Shown here: piece by piece, positions 31,570-38,059 of the stretch
How the letters are laid out: every line of letters starts with the position of its first letter
Position numbering within the stretch: the first letter of the stretch is position 1
Assembly (NCBI RefSeq): GCF_015207375.1
Contig: NZ_JADEWY010000060.1
Coordinates: 1 to 38,059, forward strand
DNA length: 38,059 nucleotides
Source: Coleofasciculus sp. LEGE 07092
GTDB taxonomy: Bacteria; Cyanobacteriota; Cyanobacteriia; Cyanobacteriales; Coleofasciculaceae
Direction: 5' to 3'
Made by a program: the position numbers and the translations under genes
Notes under the pieces: generated by a model
What the model saw: the letters and a program-made list of their open reading frames with translations, nothing else
Told to the model about the DNA's origin: nothing
The model's database searches: none

Positions 31570-34500
31570 CTATTCCCTTAGCAACATTTTCATCGTAGCC
31601 AGCAATTGTTTCAAACTGACCGGCTTCGTCATATAAGAGGAAGCTCCAGCCGCCAAGCATTTCTCTTCATCTCCAGGCATAGCCAGAGCTGTCAGAGCAA
31701 TAATGGGAATAGTAGCAGTTTGTTTATGGGCTCGAATCCTTTGAGTAGCCGTTAAACCATCCATTTCCGGCATCTGAATATCCATCAAGATTAAAGAAGG
31801 TTGATACTCTTGCGCCATCTTCACGGCTTCCCTGCCCTGCTTGGCAACAATTACCTGATAGCCAGCTTCGCTTAAGTAATCAAACAGAGTGACAACGTTT
31901 GTTTCATTGTCCTCTGCAATCAGGATTAGGGGGGTGTCTGAGTGTTTCGGGTTTGTTGCCCTTTCCAGGGGTAGAATTTGAGGGGGTAACTGGTAGTTTG
32001 TCGTCTCTTGTAGTCGTTTACTCCTTCGCCAGGGAAGCCTAACCGTAAAACAACTGCCCTTACCAACTTCACTCTTAACGGCGACGCTGCCGCCATGTAG
32101 TTCAACCAGCCGCCGCACTAACGACAAACCCAACCCGGTTCCCTCGTGGCGGCGGGAGAGGCTGCTGTCAATCTGCACAAAGGATTGAAACAGTTTCTCC
32201 ATGTCTTCTTTGGCAATACCAATGCCTGTATCAATGATGCTGATACTGATAATGTCTGCGTTCTGAGAGTTTAGAGAGTTAGAGTCGGTATTGTCTGAGG
32301 TTTCAACTTGGACTGCAACCGTTACGCTTCCCCCTTCTGGCGTAAATTTCACCGCATTACTGAGTAAATTAATCAGCACTTGGCGCATTCGTCGCTCGTC
32401 TAATTCAATGGGTTCAAGTCCCTCTAGTAATTGGGAATTGAGCTTTATCCTTTTCTTGAAGGCTTGCTGTTTGACAAAGGTCAAGCTAGACTCGCAGAGT
32501 CGTGGAATGGAAACAGGGACAAATTGGAGTTCCAATTTCCCCGATTCAATTTTTGCCAAATCGAGAATATCGTTAATCAATTCCAGCAGGTGCTTGCCAC
32601 TTTTTTCAATAGTTGCCAGGGACTTGCGCTGCTTTGGAGTTAGTGAACCGTAGACTTCCTCTTGTAAGCTTTCCGACAAGCCCAAAATGGCATTAAGCGG
32701 TGTTCGCAACTCATGGCTCATGTTGGCGAGAAACTCGTCTTTGAGGCGGGTGGCGCGAGCGAGTTCTGCATTTGTACTAGCGAGGATTTCGTTATTTTGA
32801 CGCAGTTGCTCGTAAAGTTGGCATTGCTTGATTGCGATCGCTAATTGTGTAGCTAAAGAGGAGAGTAACTCAATTTCCCACGGCTGCCACTCTCTAGGGT
32901 GAGAACACTGGTGAGCAATCAGCAATCCCCATAGGATATCATGCTGCACGATTGGCACGACCAGTTCTGCCTGGATGTCAAACTGCTCCATAAACTCTAC
33001 CATGCAAGGCAGAATGTGATCGCGATTGGTAACGGCGTATACCCGCCCCTGGACATAAGCTTGATAGCACGTTTCTGGAAACGCTTCGGGTGGGAAGGAT
33101 AATCCAGGAGTCACCCCTTCTGCAATGACGCATCCCGTACCCTCTGCAAAAAGCTGATAGACTAAAACCCGATCCGTTGCCAGCAGTTGTTGCACCTCTT
33201 CTACCGTTGTCTTGAGAATCCTATTCAGATCAAAAGACTGGCGAATGCGCTGGGACATTGCCCCCATCAATCGTTCCCGCTCAATCTGTTGCCGTAGTGC
33301 TTCTTCTGCCTGCTTGCGAGCGGTAATATCAGATGCCGTACCGAGAATCTGCTTAGGTTTACCCTCGTCGGTGCGACTGAACACAGTATCCCAACTGTAA
33401 AGCCAACGCCACTGACCGTTAGTATGCTTCATCCTGTACTCTCCCTCAATGATGTCGCCATCGTCGGCAGCGTTGAGGCGTTGTAGGTTATTCGGAAGTT
33501 GCGCTAAATCGTCGGGGTGCATCAAGTTTTGAAAGAGCTGCGAACCCATTTCTTGAATGGCTGCTGGGGTATAGCCCAGAATCGTACCAATCTCACGATT
33601 GGCGTAAACGTTGCGCTGTTCTCCCAGGTCGTAAATATAGATAATATTGGGGTTAGACTCGGCAATTCGCTGCACAAAGCGTTGACTTTCCTGCAATGCC
33701 AGTTCCGCTTCTTTGCGATCGCTAATGTCACGAAAATAGACTGAAAGTCCTTCCTTAGACGGATAGACACGCACTTCAAACCAAACATTAACAGGAGGAT
33801 AACAGGCTTCAAAGGCAACGGGTTTTTGCTCCTCTGCCGCTTGGTGATAAGCGCGATCAAACTGCGTCCCTACAGATTCGGGAAATACCTCCCAAATATT
33901 CCTGCCGATGAGTTCCGATACCGGACGTTGCAAGAGTGGCTCTAACATGGAATTGAAGTGGGTAAAATTCCACTGACGGTCTAGGGCAAAGAACCCCTCC
34001 GTAATGCTTTCTAAAATGTCGTTGATTTTGCGGTGAGATTCTTGCAGGGCTCGTTCGGTGTACTCACGTTCGGTAATTTCTCGATGCAGTTGTTCAACGG
34101 TTTTTTCTAACTCATTTGTTCGTTGTCGTACTCGGTTTTCTAGCTGTTCGTTCAAACGCTGCAACGCCTCTTCTGCCTGTTTGCGATCGCTAATATCTCG
34201 ATAGGCACTTAGAAAGAGTTCTTGATCATCTTGATGAATCACGGATAGAGAAACAAGCAGGGTTTTCCGATTTCCGTTTTTTCCTTGAATCGTCGTCTCA
34301 ATATTCCGCAGTTTCTTTTTTTTCCCCAATTGCTTTTGCCACTGCTTCACCATTTGGTACAGAACTGGATCGGGATAAAGTAGGGTTAAAAAATCCTCAT
34401 ATCGGTTAGCCTCCTGCCGAGTATAACCTGTAATTTTTTGCATTTGGTAGTTGAAGATACTGAAATACCCGCGTTCATCACTGAGAGTAATCCCTTCACT

Positions 34501-36819
34501 CACCGTTTCAATAATGGTTGACAAGCGCTCCGCCATGGATTGAATCGCTTGTCCGACTTTTTTCTGTTCTGTTATATCAGTAATAGTGATGACGCGGAAA
34601 TAGCGTCCAGCTTGTTGAATTGTGCTGCCGTTGGCGATGGTAAGATCGAGAACAGTTCCATCTGGACGCCGTACCTGCCACTCACCCGGACTATCAGGCG
34701 GCAGCAAATCTGTAAAGGCTTGCCCTAACAATTCCTCAGCCTGATAGCCGCTCAGTTTGCAGAAGGCTGGATTAACTCGCACAAACCGCCATTGCTCATC
34801 GGCAATACACAAACCAACGGGGGCAGATTCATAAAATGACGTTAAAAGTTTTTCGCTCGTTTGGGCTTGTTTTTGAGCGTTTACCCGATGAGAAATATCA
34901 ATGCAAGAGCCAACTATTTCAAGAATATTCCCCTTTTCGTCTCGTACCAATCTTAGGCTATCTTGTACCCAGATATAAGCTTGATTCTGATGCTGAAAGC
35001 GATATTCTAAGGTCGTATATCCCTGTTGAAATAATTGCTCTAATCCGACAAAAATAGCTGAGTTATCATCAGGATGAATGTGGGTTATCCAGAAATCTGC
35101 TTGGTTGCAAAAATCTTGACGGGTATAACCCGTTAATGCTCTAATATTTTCACTAATAAATGTAGTTGGGTACGGAATAGTAGCTTGGCAGCTATAGAGA
35201 ACCGTAGGACTTGCAGATAGCAGATATTGCAAGCGCTCTTGAGTTGCTTTCGCCACGGCTTCTGCCTTCTGACGTTCTGCCAGTTCGGTTTGAATTTTCT
35301 GAAAGGCTCTAGCTTGCTGAATAGCGATCGCAATTTGCACACTGAGTTGCTCTAATAAGTCGAGTTCCTCAGGCTGCCACTGTCGGGGGGTGGCGCAGTG
35401 ATGGGCGACTAACAATCCCCACAATTGCTCATCAATGATAATGGGAACGGTAAGAATAGCTTTAACTTCAAAACGCTTTAACAACTCCAAATGGCAAGGG
35501 TGCAATCCTGCGTGATAGATATCCGCTGTAACTTGCCGGCGTCCCTCCAAATATTCAGCACCTCGAGTATCTTGAAAGTAGGTATCACGAAGTTGAGTCC
35601 CTTTGACGGAGGTGAAGTTTTCAACAGATTCAGCGACAATAGTTCCATTCCAGTCGGATTCAATCTGATACACCAAAACGCGATCGCAATGGAGTAGTTG
35701 TCGTACCTCATTCACCGTTACCTCAAAAATTTCTTGGAGGTTGAGGAATTGACGAATGCGTTGAGCGATCGCACTTAACAGTCGTTCTCGCTCCCCTTGC
35801 CGTTGCAGCTCTCCAGTACGGGATTGCACTAACCCTTCCAGCTCACTATTGCGGCTTTGTAACAGCTCCACCTTTTCTGCTTCTAACTGGCAGACAGTTT
35901 GCTGCAAACTCTCAATAATACTGTACATTTCCATCGGATCGAGGACTTGCAGCAAAGTGGTTTGAGTGACAATTCCCTGCAATTGTCCGGCAGTATCCGT
36001 TACCAATAAACGTCTGACATACCTGCGCTGCATTTCCTGATGCGCCACCCACAAGTTATCAGTTAGATTCAGGCAAAATAGGGGTTGACTCATCACCTCA
36101 GATGCCTGCAACTGAGCGAGGTTTAGTTCCAACACCTGGAACTGTACAATATCTCGCTCGGTAACAATTCCCACCGGTTTGAGTTGACGCTCAATGCCTG
36201 AACTCTCACAAACCACTACACAACTCACTCCCTGCTCTGCCATCAACTGGGCTAAACTCAGGACTGAGGCATCTGCCCGAGCGCAAACCACCTCCGTTTT
36301 CATCACCTCGTCTACGGTTCGCAATTTCAGCAAATTTGCCGGTTGCAGTACAGAACGTAGAGTTGACGGCGTAATGACGCCTAACAAATACCCTTGATCG
36401 TCCACAACCGGCAGATGGCGAATCTGATATTGCTTGAAACTGGAGAGAACGGTAAAGATATCTCGAAACTCATGGGATTTGAGAAGGTGTAGAGGTTCGC
36501 TCATCACCTGGCGAACTGTTACCCCAGCTAGATTTCCCCCCTGTGCCGTCAACCGCACCACATCCCGTTCAGTGAACACTCCCACCAGTTGCCCTGCTTC
36601 TGTTACCAACACGCAGCTACTGGCAATAGTTCGGACTGACACGGAGTCACCCAGTTGGCAGTGACTGCCCCACGCTTGGCTCATTTGCGCCAGAACGTTT
36701 GCGATCGCAGTATCAGGTGCCACGGTTAACGGATGGCGATCAACAATATCAGATAAAGCGGGGGAATAGATAGACAAGGGACTGGCAGCTCTGTCCGGTG
36801 TCTGTGATAATGATTGCAT
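31570..36819 (-). CDS. hybrid histidine kinase: 4 CBS, GAF, 5 PAS, GAF, HisKA, HATPase, REC
   Basis: About 1749 aa from the ATG at 36819. Four CBS motifs (two Bateman modules, about 10-290) suggest binding of adenosine nucleotides. A GAF (about 385-510) contains C442-H in HPCHLELLKRF, a place where cyanobacteriochromes attach bilin. Five PAS domains follow at about 525-645, 660-760, 770-890, 930-1040 and 1045-1165. A second GAF (about 1185-1330) has C1272 but no following His. HisKA H1369 is in MSHELRTPLNA. HATPase has NLLSNAVKFT, DTGIGI and GTGLGLSL; REC has D1680 (LMDIQMP) and MTKP. A GTG/ATG option at 36915 would add 32 residues of doubtful coding character, including a HIP1 site; 36819 is preferred. 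It is cytoplasmic and monocistronic. Its partner and ligands are unknown. Confidence 0.93.
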   Translation of the reverse strand: MQSLSQTPDRAASPLSIYSPALSDIVDRHPLTVAPDTAIANVLAQMSQAWGSHCQLGDSVSVRTIASSCVLVTEAGQLVGVFTERDVVRLTAQGGNLAGVTVRQVMSEPLHLLKSHEFRDIFTVLSSFKQYQIRHLPVVDDQGYLLGVITPSTLRSVLQPANLLKLRTVDEVMKTEVVCARADASVLSLAQLMAEQGVSCVVVCESSGIERQLKPVGIVTERDIVQFQVLELNLAQLQASEVMSQPLFCLNLTDNLWVAHQEMQRRYVRRLLVTDTAGQLQGIVTQTTLLQVLDPMEMYSIIESLQQTVCQLEAEKVELLQSRNSELEGLVQSRTGELQRQGERERLLSAIAQRIRQFLNLQEIFEVTVNEVRQLLHCDRVLVYQIESDWNGTIVAESVENFTSVKGTQLRDTYFQDTRGAEYLEGRRQVTADIYHAGLHPCHLELLKRFEVKAILTVPIIIDEQLWGLLVAHHCATPRQWQPEELDLLEQLSVQIAIAIQQARAFQKIQTELAERQKAEAVAKATQERLQYLLSASPTVLYSCQATIPYPTTFISENIRALTGYTRQDFCNQADFWITHIHPDDNSAIFVGLEQLFQQGYTTLEYRFQHQNQAYIWVQDSLRLVRDEKGNILEIVGSCIDISHRVNAQKQAQTSEKLLTSFYESAPVGLCIADEQWRFVRVNPAFCKLSGYQAEELLGQAFTDLLPPDSPGEWQVRRPDGTVLDLTIANGSTIQQAGRYFRVITITDITEQKKVGQAIQSMAERLSTIIETVSEGITLSDERGYFSIFNYQMQKITGYTRQEANRYEDFLTLLYPDPVLYQMVKQWQKQLGKKKKLRNIETTIQGKNGNRKTLLVSLSVIHQDDQELFLSAYRDISDRKQAEEALQRLNEQLENRVRQRTNELEKTVEQLHREITEREYTERALQESHRKINDILESITEGFFALDRQWNFTHFNSMLEPLLQRPVSELIGRNIWEVFPESVGTQFDRAYHQAAEEQKPVAFEACYPPVNVWFEVRVYPSKEGLSVYFRDISDRKEAELALQESQRFVQRIAESNPNIIYIYDLGEQRNVYANREIGTILGYTPAAIQEMGSQLFQNLMHPDDLAQLPNNLQRLNAADDGDIIEGEYRMKHTNGQWRWLYSWDTVFSRTDEGKPKQILGTASDITARKQAEEALRQQIERERLMGAMSQRIRQSFDLNRILKTTVEEVQQLLATDRVLVYQLFAEGTGCVIAEGVTPGLSFPPEAFPETCYQAYVQGRVYAVTNRDHILPCMVEFMEQFDIQAELVVPIVQHDILWGLLIAHQCSHPREWQPWEIELLSSLATQLAIAIKQCQLYEQLRQNNEILASTNAELARATRLKDEFLANMSHELRTPLNAILGLSESLQEEVYGSLTPKQRKSLATIEKSGKHLLELINDILDLAKIESGKLELQFVPVSIPRLCESSLTFVKQQAFKKRIKLNSQLLEGLEPIELDERRMRQVLINLLSNAVKFTPEGGSVTVAVQVETSDNTDSNSLNSQNADIISISIIDTGIGIAKEDMEKLFQSFVQIDSSLSRRHEGTGLGLSLVRRLVELHGGSVAVKSEVGKGSCFTVRLPWRRSKRLQETTNYQLPPQILPLERATNPKHSDTPLILIAEDNETNVVTLFDYLSEAGYQVIVAKQGREAVKMAQEYQPSLILMDIQMPEMDGLTATQRIRAHKQTATIPIIALTALAMPGDEEKCLAAGASSYMTKPVSLKQLLATMKMLLRE

Positions 36820-37157
36820 AGTTTGGAGTAAAACGCGATCGTTTGAATATCGGCTAGTTTGAGAGCGATCGCCTGTTCCGAGTGTGGTAATTGCTATCCA
36901 TCTGAAATGCGGCAATTTCCCTACCTCTATAGTAGCAGACTTAACTAGCAGCGTTAATGCTGGCTCAATTTACAAATTGAGTACTAGTCTATGCTTATTT
37001 TTTGATATAATTTTATTAATATAATTAAGTTAATTCTGTTAAATTAGCCCTATAAAATTGACCTAGCAAAAATACTAAAAAAGCCGATATTTTATTGATA
37101 AAAACTTTTGTGACGTTCCCCTATTATGTAGAATACCAGAAAAAAGGAGAAAAGTCC
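36820..37157. other. A/T-rich divergent intergenic region
   Basis: This 338-bp stretch separates the hybrid kinase (-) from the DUF3153 lipoprotein (+). Its middle (about 36990-37095) is strongly A/T-rich and is likely to hold promoters for one or both genes, but no definite box is named. A TTG-initiated open frame begins at 37095; the real start is judged to be the GTG at 37158. Confidence 0.5.
37145..37149 (+). promoter_or_regulatory. ribosome binding site AGGAG deciding the DUF3153 start
   Basis: AGGAG at 37145-37149 lies eight bases before GTG 37158. The translation from there begins with a basic head directly before the hydrophobic lipoprotein signal. This makes the GTG a better start than the upstream TTG at 37095 or the downstream ATG at 37182. 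Confidence 0.75.
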
Positions 37158-37985
37158 GTGAAACCAGCTCGTATCAAAAAAATGCCACTGATACCTCGCT
37201 TGCTAAAATCCTGGCGGGTTGTTTGGGTCGTTTTATTAGCATCTTTACTCCTTTCTGGCTGCGTTAAATATGATGTCTCAGTCAATTTTAAGGATGAAAA
37301 CCACGGCGCGATCGTGCAGCAAATCCGGTTGGGAGAACAACTAACCAGTTTTAGCAATGCTCAAGCGACCGAATGGTTAAAAAGTATCCAGCGTCGGGCG
37401 CGGCAACTCCAAGGGAAAGCCCAAAACCTTTCTAATCAGGCAGTTGTTGTGACTATTCCTTTTAGCAACGGTGAGGAATTAGTCGGCAAATATAACCAAT
37501 TTTTCAATCCAGTTGATCCAATAGGTTCTCGCTCTAAGGTAGGGGAAAGTGTGGATTTACCTAGTCTCGACTCTAATTTAAGTCTGGATCGCCGCAATTT
37601 TTTTGTTGTACAGCGGAATCGATTACGCTACGAGCTAGATTTGCGATCGCTCGCTGTCCTCTCATCCAATGGCAACGTCATTGTTAGTCCAGGTTCGCTA
37701 TTGGATTTGCAGTTTAACGTGAAGACACCTTGGGGCGCTAAAATTGCCAATCAAGGAGTGAATACGATCGCACCAGAAGTTTATGACGATGGACGCCAGT
37801 TGGTGTGGAAGCTTGTCCCCGGTCAGTTCAACCGTCTGGAAGTCGTTTTTTGGCTTCCTAGTCCTTTGGGAATCGGAACGATCATTATTGTCCTGTTAGT
37901 GTTGGTTGGTTTTTACGTGAAATATAAATCTTTCCCTTGGACACCCGTTCAACCCGTTGCATCTGAGGCAGTGTCTGACATTTAG
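37158..37985 (+). CDS. DUF3153 family lipoprotein with C-terminal membrane helix
   Basis: The 275-aa protein (from GTG) has a basic head and hydrophobic core (about 19-32), then lipobox LLSGC with C35 as the lipidation site. The mature domain begins YDVSVNFKDENHGAIVQQIRLG and matches the cyanobacterial DUF3153 family. A second hydrophobic helix near the C terminus (about 240-262, IGTIIIVLLVLVGFYV) ends with a short basic tail, so both ends are held at the membrane. The soluble part faces the periplasm or lumen. No enzymatic motif is known. The gene stands alone at the end of the window, and a palindromic repeat follows at 38029. Confidence 0.88.
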   Translation: MKPARIKKMPLIPRLLKSWRVVWVVLLASLLLSGCVKYDVSVNFKDENHGAIVQQIRLGEQLTSFSNAQATEWLKSIQRRARQLQGKAQNLSNQAVVVTIPFSNGEELVGKYNQFFNPVDPIGSRSKVGESVDLPSLDSNLSLDRRNFFVVQRNRLRYELDLRSLAVLSSNGNVIVSPGSLLDLQFNVKTPWGAKIANQGVNTIAPEVYDDGRQLVWKLVPGQFNRLEVVFWLPSPLGIGTIIIVLLVLVGFYVKYKSFPWTPVQPVASEAVSDI

Positions 37986-38028
37986 TAGCTGATTGACTGA
38001 CAATCACTTCATGCCCCCTCACCCCCAA

Positions 38029-38051
38029 CCCCTCTCCCCAGGGGAGAGGGG
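38029..38051. repeat. 11-bp C/G palindrome after the lipoprotein gene
   Basis: Arms cccctctcccc (38029-38039) and ggggagagggg (38041-38051) are perfect complements with one base at the centre, preceded by further C-runs from 38014. This is a frequent dispersed cyanobacterial repeat. It may help end transcription of the lipoprotein gene, although the window ends before a T-run could be seen. Confidence 0.85.
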
Positions 38052-38059
38052 AGCTGATT

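Overview
The window is cyanobacterial chromosomal DNA. The palindromic octamer GCGATCGC (HIP1) recurs throughout. Other pointers are a DUF3153 lipoprotein, a lumen-type pentapeptide protein, very long GAF/PAS hybrid histidine kinases, short heptamer tandem repeats and G/C-run hairpins. Together they suggest a large-genome filamentous cyanobacterium. The genus cannot be fixed from this window. No rRNA, tRNA, CRISPR array, transposase or prophage gene was recognised.

Region 1 (1-15 kb) is signalling and housekeeping. A large sensor kinase on + has lost its N-terminal kinase/P-loop part and carries an in-frame palindromic insertion. It converges on a two-gene operon on - (a 1574-aa hybrid kinase with seven PAS domains, then a REC-histidine kinase). 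An AarF/UbiB-type kinase and a Slt-type lytic transglycosylase follow.

Region 2 (15-26 kb) is accessory DNA. It holds a HigBA-like pair whose toxin is truncated, three tiny glycine/alanine-rich membrane-active-looking proteins, an HNH endonuclease with an unnamed C-terminal domain, and a DUF433/DUF5615 toxin-antitoxin-like pair. A DoxX protein, a secreted Cna-B-like protein, an overlapping AAA-ATPase/TPR gene pair and a small methyltransferase come next. Fragments of the methyltransferase and of the DUF5615 gene are scattered as short 94-97% identical copies, so this stretch has been repeatedly rearranged.

Region 3 (25-38 kb) contains a pentapeptide-membrane protein, a phosphodiester glycosidase pseudogene broken at a perfect 18-bp inverted repeat, queA, a cyanobacterial hypothetical gene, a YraN-like gene, two more pentapeptide proteins, a VOC protein, a CBS-GAF-PAS hybrid kinase with a possible bilin-binding GAF, and a DUF3153 lipoprotein.

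No single system here is proven new. The best candidates for follow-up are the glycine-zipper trio beside the HNH nuclease, the AAA/TPR pair with its homogenised 120-bp repeats, and two mutational scars: a template-switch palindrome and a palindromic element that became protein sequence.
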